Of a DNA stretch of 64,000 nucleotides, positions 54,231 through 62,595 are shown piece after piece. Positions within the stretch are counted from its first letter, which is position 1, and each line of letters starts with the position of its first letter. The DNA comes from Pseudomonas simiae (GTDB taxonomy: Bacteria; Pseudomonadota; Gammaproteobacteria; Pseudomonadales; Pseudomonadaceae). Where the stretch lies: contig NZ_FOKB01000001.1 in the NCBI RefSeq assembly GCF_900111895.1, positions 248,001-312,000 on the forward strand. Direction: 5' to 3'. The notes under the pieces were generated by a model. The model had not been told where the DNA came from. It ran no database searches and saw only the letters and a program-made list of their open reading frames with translations. A program made the position numbers and the translations under genes.

Positions 54231-56474
54231 ATGGTACAGGTGAGAGCACACCAGCCGATCAACACCGACGGCAGTATCAATCTCGAGGCATGGCTGGATC
54301 ATGCCATCAGTGTCGACCCGGCACTGGACCGTGAAGCCTTGAAAGCAGCCTGCGAGTTCGCTCGCGAGTCTGAGCAGCAAGACAATGCTTCCAAGAACCT
54401 CTGGGCCGAAGGCACTTCAAGCTTTCGCACCGGGTTGGAAATCGCCGAGATCCTCGCCGATCTCAAGCTGGACCAGGATTCACTGATTGCCGCCGTGCTG
54501 TATCGCGGCGTGCGAGAAGGGCATATTCAGTTGGCGACCGTGGGCCAGCGTTTCGGCTCCGTGGTGGCCAAGCTGATCGACGGTGTGCTGCGCATGGCTG
54601 CGATCAGCGCCAGCCTCAGTCCGCGTCAGTCCATGGTGCTGGGCACCCAGGGCCAGGTCGAGAACCTGCGCAAGATGCTGGTGGCGATGGTCGACGACGT
54701 CCGCGTCGCCCTGATCAAGCTGGCTGAGCGTACCTGCGCAATCCGTGCGGTGAAAACCGCCGACGACGAGAAGCGCAACCGCGTTGCCCGCGAAGTCTTC
54801 GACATCTATGCACCGCTGGCGCACCGTCTGGGTATCGGCCATATCAAGTGGGAGCTGGAGGACTTGTCCTTCCGCTACCTTGAACCCGATCAATACAAGC
54901 AGATCGCCACGCTGCTGCACGAACGGCGGCTCGACCGTGAGCGCTTCATCACCGACGTGATGAACCAGTTGCGCTCCGAGCTGCAGGCCACCGGTGTCGA
55001 AGCCGACATCAGCGGCCGTGCCAAGCACATCTATTCCATCTGGCGCAAAATGCAGCGCAAGGGCCTGGCGTTCAGCCAGATCTACGATGTGCGCGCCGTG
55101 CGCGTGCTGGTGCCGGAAATGCGCGACTGCTACACCGCGCTGGGTATCGTCCACACCTTGTGGCGGCATATTCCCAAGGAGTTTGACGACTACATCGCCA
55201 ACCCCAAGGAAAACGGCTATCGCTCGCTGCACACCGCGGTGATCGGCCCCGAGGGCAAGGTGCTGGAAGTGCAGATCCGCACCCACGCCATGCACGAAGA
55301 GGCGGAGTTGGGTGTGTGCGCGCACTGGCGCTACAAGGGCACCGACGTCAAGGCCGGGTCCAACCAGTACGAGGAGAAAATCTCCTGGCTGCGTCAAGTG
55401 CTGGAATGGCACGAAGAACTGGGCGACATTGGTGGCCTGGCCGAACAGCTGCGCGTGGATATCGAGCCTGATCGGGTCTACATCTTCACCCCTGACGGCC
55501 ATGCCATCGACTTACCGAAGGGCGCGACGCCGCTGGACTTCGCCTACCGCGTTCACACCGAGATCGGTCACAACTGCCGGGGTGCCAAGATCAACGGGCG
55601 CATCGTGCCGCTCAACTACAGCCTGCAGACCGGTGAACAGGTCGAAATCATTACCAGCAAGCACGGTACGCCGAGCCGCGACTGGCTGAACCCGAACCTG
55701 GGCTACATCACCACGTCGCGGGCGCGGGCGAAGATCGTCCACTGGTTCAAATTGCAGGCGCGCGACCAGAACGTCGCCGCCGGCAAAACCTTGCTTGAAC
55801 GCGAATTGGGGCGTCTCGGCCTGCCTCAGGTGGACTTCGACAAGTTGGCCGAGAAAGCCAACATGAAGATCGCCGAAGACATGTTCGCCGCCCTCGGCGC
55901 TGGCGATTTGCGCCTGGCGCAATTGGTCAACCTGGCCCAGCAACTGGTCGAGCCGGAACGTGGCAGCGAACAGTTGGAACTGATTCCACGCAAGGCCACC
56001 GGCTACAAGCCTGGCAAGCGCGGCGATATCCAGATCCAGGGCGTGGGCAACCTGATGACGCAAATCGCCGGCTGCTGCCAGCCGCTGCCGGGCGACGCCA
56101 TTGTCGGTTACATCACCCAGGGCCGCGGCGTGAGCATTCACCGCCAGGACTGCGCCTCGGTGCTGCAATTGGGCGGGCGTGAACCGGAGCGGATCATCCA
56201 GGTGAGCTGGGGCCCGGTGCCGGTGCTCACCTACCCGGTGGATATCATCATTCGCGCCTATGACCGTTCCGGTTTGCTGCGGGATGTGTCGCAAGTGCTG
56301 CTCAACGAGCGGATCAACGTGCTGGCGGTCAACACCCGCTCGAACAAAGAGGACAACACTGCGTTGATGTCCCTGACCATCGAGATTCCGGGGCTGGACG
56401 CGTTGGGACGGTTGCTGGGGCGGATCTCCCAGTTGCCGAACATCATCGAGACACGCCGCAACCGTACCCCATGA
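54231..56474 (+). CDS. relA: GTP pyrophosphokinase RelA
   Basis: 747 residues. Makes (p)ppGpp when ribosomes stall on uncharged tRNA. An inactive HD-like domain (about 40-190) lacks the HDxxED box, as RelA should (LYRGVREGHI in that place). The synthetase domain (about 240-370) contains NPKENGYRSLHTAVIG and EVQIRTHAMHEEAE. TGS (about 405-470: VYIFTPDGHAIDLPKG), a Cys-Cys motif (AGCCQPLPGD) and a C-terminal ACT domain follow. It lies 120 bases after rlmD, and a REP hairpin follows. Confidence 0.96.
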   Translation: MVQVRAHQPINTDGSINLEAWLDHAISVDPALDREALKAACEFARESEQQDNASKNLWAEGTSSFRTGLEIAEILADLKLDQDSLIAAVLYRGVREGHIQLATVGQRFGSVVAKLIDGVLRMAAISASLSPRQSMVLGTQGQVENLRKMLVAMVDDVRVALIKLAERTCAIRAVKTADDEKRNRVAREVFDIYAPLAHRLGIGHIKWELEDLSFRYLEPDQYKQIATLLHERRLDRERFITDVMNQLRSELQATGVEADISGRAKHIYSIWRKMQRKGLAFSQIYDVRAVRVLVPEMRDCYTALGIVHTLWRHIPKEFDDYIANPKENGYRSLHTAVIGPEGKVLEVQIRTHAMHEEAELGVCAHWRYKGTDVKAGSNQYEEKISWLRQVLEWHEELGDIGGLAEQLRVDIEPDRVYIFTPDGHAIDLPKGATPLDFAYRVHTEIGHNCRGAKINGRIVPLNYSLQTGEQVEIITSKHGTPSRDWLNPNLGYITTSRARAKIVHWFKLQARDQNVAAGKTLLERELGRLGLPQVDFDKLAEKANMKIAEDMFAALGAGDLRLAQLVNLAQQLVEPERGSEQLELIPRKATGYKPGKRGDIQIQGVGNLMTQIAGCCQPLPGDAIVGYITQGRGVSIHRQDCASVLQLGGREPERIIQVSWGPVPVLTYPVDIIIRAYDRSGLLRDVSQVLLNERINVLAVNTRSNKEDNTALMSLTIEIPGLDALGRLLGRISQLPNIIETRRNRTP

Positions 56475-56496
56475 ACATCTGGATGAACACAGTCTG

Positions 56497-56590
56497 AACG
56501 GTGGGAGGGGGCTTGCCCCCGAAAGCGGAGTGTCAGGTACCAGATTCTTGGTTGACGCACCGCAATCGGGGGCAAGCCCCTCCCACCGTT
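56497..56590. repeat. REP hairpin (GGGAGGGGGCTTGCCCCC type)
   Basis: AACGGTGGGAGGGGGCTTGC on the left is matched by GCAAGCCCCTCCCACCGTT on the right. It has a different core from the GCTCGCGAA class, so a second REP subfamily is present. It lies between relA and mazG, 23 bases after relA and 37 before mazG. Confidence 0.92.
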
Positions 56591-56626
56591 GATCGGCGGT
56601 GTTCATACCTGATCGGAAGTAGAATG

Positions 56627-57460
56627 ATGTATTCACTGGATGACCTGCTGCACCTGATGAGCCGCCTGCGCGACCCGAAGTACGGGTGCCCGTGGGACAT
56701 CAAGCAAACCTACGCCACCATCGTCCCGCACACGTTGGAAGAAGCCTACGAAGTCGCCGACGCCATCGAGCGCGGTGACTTCGATCACCTGCAAGGCGAG
56801 TTGGGCGACCTGTTGTTCCAAGTGGTGTATTACAGCCAACTGGCGCGGGAAGAAGGGCGCTTCGAATTTGCCGGGGTGATCGACAGCATTACGCGCAAGC
56901 TGATCCGTCGCCATCCCCATGTGTTTCCAACCGGTGATCTGTATGCACCGCTGGATATCCCGCAGTTGAGTGAAGAACAGGTGAAGGAGCGCTGGGAGCA
57001 GATCAAAGCCGAGGAACGGTCGGAAAAGTCCGACGCGCCGGAGCAGCTTTCCTTGCTGGACGATGTGCCCACGGCGCTGCCGTCCCTGTCCCGCGCCGCC
57101 AAATTACAGAAGCGTGCCAGCCAGGTCGGCTTCGATTGGCCCTCCGCCTTGCCGGTGGTGGACAACGTGCGCGAAGAACTGGATGAAGTGCTCGAAGCCA
57201 TGGCCGACAACGATTCGGTGGCCATTGCCGATGAGGTCGGCGACCTGCTGTTCGCGGCAGTCAACCTGGCCCGTCATCTCAAGGTCGACCCGGAAACCGC
57301 GCTGCGTGGCGCCAATGCCAAGTTCGAACGTCGCTTCCGATTTATCGAACAGGCATTGCGCGATACGCACCAATCCATAGAAGATTGCACCCTCGAAACG
57401 ATGGACGCCCTGTGGGGCGAAGCCAAACGTCAGGAAAAGAATGTGTCCAGCTGCGGTTGA
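56627..57460 (+). CDS. mazG: Nucleoside triphosphate pyrophosphohydrolase MazG
   Basis: 277 residues. Two MazG domains: the first has EEAYEVADAIERGDFDHLQG with the metal-binding Glu/Asp residues and GELGDLLFQVVYY, the second NVREELDEVLEAMADND and DEVGDLLFAAVNLAR. It hydrolyses NTPs to NMP and PPi and lowers (p)ppGpp levels in E. coli. Two ATGs (56624, 56627) lie after GGAAGT; the second has better spacing. It follows relA with a REP hairpin between. Confidence 0.95.
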   Translation: MYSLDDLLHLMSRLRDPKYGCPWDIKQTYATIVPHTLEEAYEVADAIERGDFDHLQGELGDLLFQVVYYSQLAREEGRFEFAGVIDSITRKLIRRHPHVFPTGDLYAPLDIPQLSEEQVKERWEQIKAEERSEKSDAPEQLSLLDDVPTALPSLSRAAKLQKRASQVGFDWPSALPVVDNVREELDEVLEAMADNDSVAIADEVGDLLFAAVNLARHLKVDPETALRGANAKFERRFRFIEQALRDTHQSIEDCTLETMDALWGEAKRQEKNVSSCG

Positions 57461-57485
57461 GCAGTTGCCTAAGTGAGTAAGCACC

Positions 57486-58031
57486 ATGAGCCTTTCCCTT
57501 CGCGACCAGTTGCTCAAAGCAGGTCTGGTCAACCAAAAGCAGGCCAAGCAGGTCGGCAAAGAGAAACAGAAGCAGCAGCGCCTGGTCCACAAAGGCCAGA
57601 TCGAGGCGGATGACACCCAGGCCCGCCTGGCGGCCGAAGCGCAGGCCGAGAAGGTCAAACGCGACCAGGAACTGAACCGCCAACAGCAGGAAAAAGCCGA
57701 AGCCAAGGCCCGCACCGCCCAGGTCAAGCAACTGATCGAGACCTCGCGCCTGCCCAAGCTGACCACCGAGGACTACTACAACTTCGTGGATGACAAGAAG
57801 GTCAAGCGCCTGTCGGTCAACACGTTGATGCGCAACAAGCTGAGCAACGGCTCCCTGGCCATCGTGCACCACGGCGGCAGCTACGAGGTGATCCCGCGCG
57901 AGGCAGCACTGAAGATCCAGGAGCGCGCACCAGAGCGTATCGTGCAGCTCAATATCCTGACGGAAAGCCAGGTGCCGGATGAGGATGATCCGTACGCGGC
58001 CTACCAGATCCCGGATGATCTGATGTGGTAA
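57486..58031 (+). CDS. DUF2058 domain protein (YaiL-like)
   Basis: 181 residues. A long, highly charged coiled coil fills about 1-80 (KQAKQVGKEKQKQQRLVHKG, AEAQAEKVKRDQELNRQQQE), then a conserved globular part (LTTEDYYNFVDDKKVKRLSV, IVHHGGSYEVIPREAALKI). This is the DUF2058 / YaiL pattern, called a nucleoprotein or polyprotein in some annotations without solid evidence. The cysM-to-DUF2058 order is conserved in pseudomonads. A terminator follows 64 bases later. Confidence 0.88.
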   Translation: MSLSLRDQLLKAGLVNQKQAKQVGKEKQKQQRLVHKGQIEADDTQARLAAEAQAEKVKRDQELNRQQQEKAEAKARTAQVKQLIETSRLPKLTTEDYYNFVDDKKVKRLSVNTLMRNKLSNGSLAIVHHGGSYEVIPREAALKIQERAPERIVQLNILTESQVPDEDDPYAAYQIPDDLMW

Positions 58032-58094
58032 AGCTGTAGGCCTGAAGGAGGGTGAGTACGCTTGCCCTGCGCTGCGTAGCAGTGCGAAAAACAC

Positions 58095-58125
58095 AAACCC
58101 CGCTCAAAAGGCGGGGTTTGTTTTT
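58095..58125 (+). terminator. Intrinsic terminator after the DUF2058 gene
   Basis: AAACCCCGC-TCAAAAG-GCGGGGTTTG followed by TTTTT: a 7-9 bp stem with a short loop and a U-tract. It ends the relA-mazG-DUF2058 transcript. Confidence 0.92.
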
Positions 58126-58172
58126 GCAGGGGCCCAGCTGCGTGGGCCCGGCCTCTGCACAATTTCAGAGTC

Positions 58173-58361
58173 TCAGGAGCCTTGCGCCTGGCGTCTCATC
58201 TCAAGGGCTTCGAGCTCGTTTTTATAATTATGAGCGTCGCTCTCGTTGTGAAACATGCCGACCAACAGGTCTTGTTGGTGTACATCCCAGATGTGAATCC
58301 CATGGCCCAGTGCTTCGTGGGACATATGTTCGTCGTCGCGTTCAGTTACTTTTACAGTCAT
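58173..58361 (-). CDS. Small conserved-looking protein of unknown function
   Basis: 62 residues, acidic and soluble. The middle reads GHGIHIWDVHQQDLLVGMFH, followed by a helix (ESDAHNYKNELEALEMRRQA). GGAGC seven bases upstream gives a good ribosome site. It has the look of a small regulatory or periplasm-excluded protein, but I do not recognise a family. It is alone, convergent with the DUF2058 gene. Confidence 0.72.
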   Translation of the reverse strand: MTVKVTERDDEHMSHEALGHGIHIWDVHQQDLLVGMFHNESDAHNYKNELEALEMRRQAQGS

Positions 58362-58585
58362 CTGCTTGCTCCAATCTCTGGTGGATCTGCGGCAAGTCGT
58401 CGCAGGCCTTTGTTATATGATTTGTTAGCTTGCTAAGTAAACCGACTTTTCGTGCAACAATTCATTGCGGAAAACGCAACAGTGCTGCAGGCCGCGAAAA
58501 CCGTGACATTGCGTCGCAGGGTGCTGAGTTTTATGACAAAAGTTTCATGTTGGCGTAAGGCTTCAGCCTCTATTGATTGAGCCGC

Positions 58586-58660
58586 CGCTATCGCAGGCAA
58601 GCCAGCTCCCACCTTTTGAAAAGCATTCCAAATGTGGAAGCTGGCTTGCCTGCGATAGCG
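58586..58660. repeat. REP hairpin (CGCTATCGCAGGCAAGCCAGC type)
   Basis: CGCTATCGCAGGCAAGCCAG and the inverted CTGGCTTGCCTGCGATAGCG form a 20-bp perfect outer stem around a short centre (27-bp arms with one mismatch). A third REP core type in the window. It lies downstream of the DUF3108 gene (minus strand), beyond its terminator, in the otherwise empty 58362-58690 stretch. Confidence 0.92.
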
Positions 58661-58690
58661 CGAGAAGCTTCAAAACAAAACGAGCAGACG

Positions 58691-58724
58691 AAAAAAAGCC
58701 CCGCATTCCGCGAGGCTCTTTTTT
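58691..58724 (-). terminator. Intrinsic terminator of the DUF3108 gene
   Basis: On the minus strand, AAAAAAGAGCCTCGCGGAAT followed by GCGGGGCTTTTTTT: stem AGCCTCGC/GCGGGGCT with a U-run. It lies 14 bases beyond the stop at 58739. Confidence 0.9.
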
Positions 58725-58738
58725 GATTCACCAGCGCA

Positions 58739-59452
58739 TCAGCTACCTTTGACAGCCTTACCGTCAACGGTGCCGTCCTGCAGCATGATGTTGTATTCCT
58801 TACCGTCGGTTTCCACCTGACGCAGGGCAACCAGGATGCCGCCCTGGTCCTTGGCAAACCACATCTGGGTGATGCGCTTGCTCTGAGTCGGGTCACGCAC
58901 GCGCTCTACCTTGATCGCGTCGATGGATCCCACCTTGGTCTGGACCTTTTCCGGGCCGATCACGCGGAAGTCGTAGGTGTCGACGTCAGTGCCTTCCACC
59001 ACGTTGTAGCTCATGCTCTTCTTGCCGGCAGCCACATCGCGCTGCAGGGCCAACTGGTAGGTCGACTTGTCGAGCATGCTGCTTTGCAGGGGCACGTTGA
59101 CTGGGTCTTTGTTCTCAAAACCGGTGACTTTCTTGGCGGTTTGATCGAAGTCCAGGTTGATCTTCTTTGCCTTGCCCAGACCGCCGCGTTCGAAGGTGTA
59201 GCTCTTCGGTTGCAGGGTGTCCTTGTCAAACAGGATCACACTGGTTTCGGTCAGGCTGGCGATCATCATCGAAGCCTTGAAGTTCAAGGTCCAGGTGCCG
59301 TCGCTGTTCTTGGTCAGGCTGCGTTCTGCCGAGCCACTCATGGGCAACTGTTTCCAGTCGGCGGTATAGCTGGCGGAGAATGGATGTAAATCTGCTGCTT
59401 GCACGGCAGGCAAGGCAAACAGAGCAAAAGCGAAGAGCAAGGCGCGACGCAT
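58739..59452 (-). CDS. DUF3108 domain periplasmic protein
   Basis: 237 residues. A signal peptide (about 1-19, cleavage after VQA) precedes a beta-rich domain of the DUF3108 family: PFSASYTADWKQLPMSGSAE, KSYTFERGGLGKAKKINLDF, YDFRVIGPEKVQTKVGSIDA. The family is common next to purN in pseudomonads and has no proven role; a lipid- or cell-envelope-related binding role has been suggested. It begins 8 bases after the purN stop on the same strand, so purM-purN-DUF3108 are one transcript. Confidence 0.88.
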   Translation of the reverse strand: MRRALLFAFALFALPAVQAADLHPFSASYTADWKQLPMSGSAERSLTKNSDGTWTLNFKASMMIASLTETSVILFDKDTLQPKSYTFERGGLGKAKKINLDFDQTAKKVTGFENKDPVNVPLQSSMLDKSTYQLALQRDVAAGKKSMSYNVVEGTDVDTYDFRVIGPEKVQTKVGSIDAIKVERVRDPTQSKRITQMWFAKDQGGILVALRQVETDGKEYNIMLQDGTVDGKAVKGS

Positions 59453-59460
59453 AAAATCTC

Positions 59461-60111
59461 CTAGGTTCGAATCAAGTGGCCGCTGGCCGCGAGTAACTGA
59501 CCGTCCAATAATGCACCCTGGTCACCAAGAATCAACCGTCCCTCGGCAAACCAGCGAACGGCCAGCGGGTAAATCCTGTGTTCCTGGGTATGAACCCGTT
59601 GCGCAAGTGTCTGCGCCGAGTCGTCAGACTCTACCGGAACCACTGCCTGTACGACCAGAGGCCCGCCATCGAGTTCCTCGGTGACAAAGTGCACGCTGCA
59701 GCCGTGCTCGCTGTCGCCGGCGTCGAGCGCACGCTGGTGCGTGTGCATGCCCTTGTATTTGGGCAGCAGGGACGGGTGGATATTGAGCAGGCGCCCTTCG
59801 TAATGCCGCACGAAATCAGCGCTGAGGATGCGCATGAAGCCGGCAAGTACCACGAGTTTGGGGTTGAAGGCGTCGATCAGTTCGATCAAGGCGCTGTCGA
59901 AGGCCTCGCGGCCTTCGAAAGCCTTGTGATCCAAGGCGCGGGTGTCGATACCCGCGTCCCTGGCGCGTTGCAGGCCGTAGGCGTCGCTGCGGTTGGAGAT
60001 CACCGCAGCGATGCGCACCGGGCTGTCGCCGGTGCGCGTGCTGTCGATCAAGGCCTGCAAGTTACTGCCGGTGCCGGAAAGCAGCACCACGACATCACAG
60101 GTCTGAGGCAT
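59461..60111 (-). CDS. purN: Phosphoribosylglycinamide formyltransferase
   Basis: 216 residues. Transfers the formyl group of 10-formyl-THF to GAR in purine synthesis. The start has VVLLSGTGSNLQALI (GAR-binding loop), and the catalytic region reads NIHPSLLPKYKGMHTHQRAL with the active-site His followed by GCSVHFVTEELDGG (catalytic Asp in ELDGG). It overlaps purM by one base. Normal length. Confidence 0.96.
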   Translation of the reverse strand: MPQTCDVVVLLSGTGSNLQALIDSTRTGDSPVRIAAVISNRSDAYGLQRARDAGIDTRALDHKAFEGREAFDSALIELIDAFNPKLVVLAGFMRILSADFVRHYEGRLLNIHPSLLPKYKGMHTHQRALDAGDSEHGCSVHFVTEELDGGPLVVQAVVPVESDDSAQTLAQRVHTQEHRIYPLAVRWFAEGRLILGDQGALLDGQLLAASGHLIRT

Positions 60112-61169
60112 CAGTGAGCCTTGAGGTTCTTCAGTTCAACCTGGGCCGCGCCTTCAGGGGCGGTAGCGATCTGGCCGATGACCCAAGGCTGCTCGCCGGC
60201 TTCACGCAGTACATTCAGCGCGGTTTCAACGTGCTCTTGAGCCACGCAGATGACCATGCCCACGCCGCAGTTCAGTACGCGGTGCATTTCGGTTTCGTCG
60301 ACGTTGCCTTTCTCTTGCAGCCAGTCGAATACCGCAGGACGCTGCCAGCTGGCCACGTCGACGATCGCCTGGGCGCCTTTTGGCAGGACGCGCGGGATGT
60401 TGTCCAGCAGGCCGCCGCCGGTGATGTGGGCCATGGCTTTGACCGCGCCAGTGTCCTTGATCAGCTTGAGCAAGGGCTTGACGTAGATGCGGGTCGGGGC
60501 CATCAGCAGGTCGGTGAGCGGCTTACCGTCGAGCTGAGTGTTCTCGATCTCGGCGCCGGACACTTCGATGATCTTGCGGATCAGCGAGTAACCGTTGGAG
60601 TGCGGACCGGAAGAGGGCAGGGCCAGCAGGGCGTCACCGGCGGCAACCTTGGAGCCGTCGATGATTTCGGCTTTTTCCACGACGCCGACGCAGAAGCCGG
60701 CCAGGTCGTAGTCTTCGCCTTCGTACATGCCTGGCATTTCAGCGGTTTCGCCGCCGACCAGGGAGCAACCCGACAGTTCGCAGCCGGCGCCGATGCCGGT
60801 AACCACTTGTGCAGCGGTGTCCACGTTCAGTTTGCCGGTGGCGTAGTAGTCCAGGAAGAACAAGGGTTCTGCGCCGCACACCACCAGGTCATTGACGCAC
60901 ATGGCAACCAGGTCGATGCCAATGGTGTCGTGCTTGTTCAGGTTCAGTGCCAGGCGCAGCTTGGTGCCCACGCCGTCGGTACCGGAAACCAGTACAGGCT
61001 GCTTGTAGCCGGCCGGGATTTCGCAGAGGGCGCCAAAACCGCCCAGGCCGCCCATGACTTCGGGGCGCGCAGTGCGCTTGGCGACGCTCTTGATGCGTTC
61101 GACCAATGCTTCACCGGCGTCGATGTCTACACCGGCGTCCTTGTAGCTCAGGGAGGGTTGCTTGCTCAT
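60111..61169 (-). CDS. purM: Phosphoribosylformylglycinamidine cyclo-ligase (AIR synthetase)
   Basis: 352 residues. Closes the imidazole ring in purine synthesis, using ATP. Visible motifs: [20 protein letters not shown] at the start, [54 protein letters not shown] and [15 protein letters not shown], all typical of the PurM/ThiL fold. It overlaps purN by one base. The upstream region (61170-61523) holds a minus-strand hairpin with a U-run, perhaps an attenuator. Confidence 0.96.
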   Translation of the reverse strand: MSKQPSLSYKDAGVDIDAGEALVERIKSVAKRTARPEVMGGLGGFGALCEIPAGYKQPVLVSGTDGVGTKLRLALNLNKHDTIGIDLVAMCVNDLVVCGAEPLFFLDYYATGKLNVDTAAQVVTGIGAGCELSGCSLVGGETAEMPGMYEGEDYDLAGFCVGVVEKAEIIDGSKVAAGDALLALPSSGPHSNGYSLIRKIIEVSGAEIENTQLDGKPLTDLLMAPTRIYVKPLLKLIKDTGAVKAMAHITGGGLLDNIPRVLPKGAQAIVDVASWQRPAVFDWLQEKGNVDETEMHRVLNCGVGMVICVAQEHVETALNVLREAGEQPWVIGQIATAPEGAAQVELKNLKAH

Positions 61170-61523
61170 GATCCAGGCCTTTAGGGGGGATTCAGGGGTA
61201 ACGACCGAGCGGGCAGGCGCTTTTGGTAAAAGGCCCAGCCGTTGACGGTCTGCGAAGGCGCGCGATTTTATCAGGCTTGAGGGGCAGCGGCCATCCTCGG
61301 GCCGACGGGCAGGGCCATATAGGCAAAAAAGCCGGTTAAAAAAATGCTAATCGGCTCTGCTTTGGCGTGTATTAAGGTATAGCCTTTAACCCGCTATCGT
61401 TATGACAGTACAAAAACTGCCGAGTCCTCGTGAATGTTTTACCGGTCGCCATGGTCACAGCCTTGGCAAACCGGATCCACGCGGTCTGTTGCAGCCGCTA
61501 AATTTGTCGTTCGGGAATCTTCC
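61170..61523. other. purM / DUF2066 divergent intergenic region
   Basis: About 354 bases that carry divergent promoters. On the minus strand, AGCCG (at 61356-61352) … CGGCT (61334-61330) is followed by TTTTT, a terminator-like hairpin about 160 bases upstream of purM. The part next to DUF2066 (61360-61420) is AT-rich and a promoter there is likely (TATTAAGGTATAGCC). No small gene or RNA family was recognised. Confidence 0.4.
61330..61356 (-). terminator. Terminator-like hairpin in the purM leader, possible attenuator
   Basis: Minus strand: AGCCGATTAGC, T-rich loop, TTAACCGGCT then TTTTT. The stem is 5 GC-rich pairs plus a few AT pairs, so moderate in strength. It lies within the presumed purM leader, with no gene upstream on that strand to terminate. 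Confidence 0.4.
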
Positions 61524-62564
61524 ATGCGTCTGTGTAAATTCTTCTTTGTAGGCTGCTTGTCGTTGCTCAGCCTGGCGAGTCATGCCGAAACCCTCAATGG
61601 CCTTTATCAAGTACTTGAACCCGTCAGCAGCCAGTCGCCCCAGGAGCGCGACCAGGCCACCCAGCGCGCCGTGCAGACCCTGGTGATCCGCCTGACCGGC
61701 GACGCCAAGGCCGCCGACGGCCCGGGCCTGGCGGCCGTTCGTAAAGATCCGCAACAAATCATCAGCCAGTACGGCTATGACGCCGGCCCGCCGGAAAGCC
61801 TGCAAGTGGATTTCGACCCGGTGAGCACCGATCGCGTCCTGCGTGAAGCGGGCTTGTCGATCTGGGGCAGCAATCGGCCGTCGATTCTAGGCTGGTGGCT
61901 GAACGACTCCACCGAAGGCAGCAGCCTGGTTGGCGATGGCCAGACCGTCGCCCAAGCGTTGCGCCGTGCTGCGCAACACCGTGGCTTGCCGTTGCGCCTG
62001 CCGCTGGGCGACCTGGATGAGCAGGTGGTCGCTACCGCGCCGAACCTGGAAAGTGCCGACGCTACGCCGCTGCGCACCGCCTCCGAGCGTTACGGCGCCG
62101 ATGCCTTGCTGGCCGTGCATGCGCGCCAGGAAGGCAGTCAATGGCAAGCCAAATGGCGCTTGTGGCTGGGCGAGAAGAGCGAGCAGGGCACGGTTCAAGG
62201 GGCTGACACCGGCGCCGTGGCCGATGCGGTGATGCTGGCGGTGAGCCAGAAGCTCGCGCCGCGCTTCGCGGTCAAGCCCGGCGTGAGCACCGAACAGTTG
62301 CTGGAAGTACAGGGCATGACCCTGGAGCGTTATGCCGCACTGGGTCATCTGCTGGAGCCTTTTGGCGGTCAGCCGCAGTCAGTGGATGGCAATCGCATCG
62401 TGTACCGCGTCAACGGCAGTGCCGATCAGTTGCGCACCCAGTTGAGCCTGGCCAAGTTGCAGGAGATTCCTGCGGGTGAGGCGCCGGTCCAGCAATCGGC
62501 AGTGGATGGCGCGCAACCGGCAATGGCACCCGAGCCTCAGGCGCAATTGCGTTTTCGTTGGTAG
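61524..62564 (+). CDS. DUF2066 domain secreted protein
   Basis: 346 residues from the ATG at 61524. A signal peptide (about 1-21, ending SHA-ETLNG) precedes a DUF2066 domain: LNGLYQVLEPVSSQSPQERD and TQRAVQTLVIRLTGDAKAAD. The family is periplasmic and of unknown function. An in-frame ATG 30 codons upstream is unlikely as it leaves no signal peptide at the start. Divergent from purM, and followed 31 bases later by the AI-2E permease gene, probably co-transcribed. Confidence 0.86.
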   Translation: MRLCKFFFVGCLSLLSLASHAETLNGLYQVLEPVSSQSPQERDQATQRAVQTLVIRLTGDAKAADGPGLAAVRKDPQQIISQYGYDAGPPESLQVDFDPVSTDRVLREAGLSIWGSNRPSILGWWLNDSTEGSSLVGDGQTVAQALRRAAQHRGLPLRLPLGDLDEQVVATAPNLESADATPLRTASERYGADALLAVHARQEGSQWQAKWRLWLGEKSEQGTVQGADTGAVADAVMLAVSQKLAPRFAVKPGVSTEQLLEVQGMTLERYAALGHLLEPFGGQPQSVDGNRIVYRVNGSADQLRTQLSLAKLQEIPAGEAPVQQSAVDGAQPAMAPEPQAQLRFRW

Positions 62565-62595
62565 CAGTTTCTTCTTTATATAGATGGAGTGGTTT

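Noticed and set aside
54480..55502. 340-codon open frame antisense to relA
   Set aside because: Shadow frame with no recognisable domain; relA is full length and intact.
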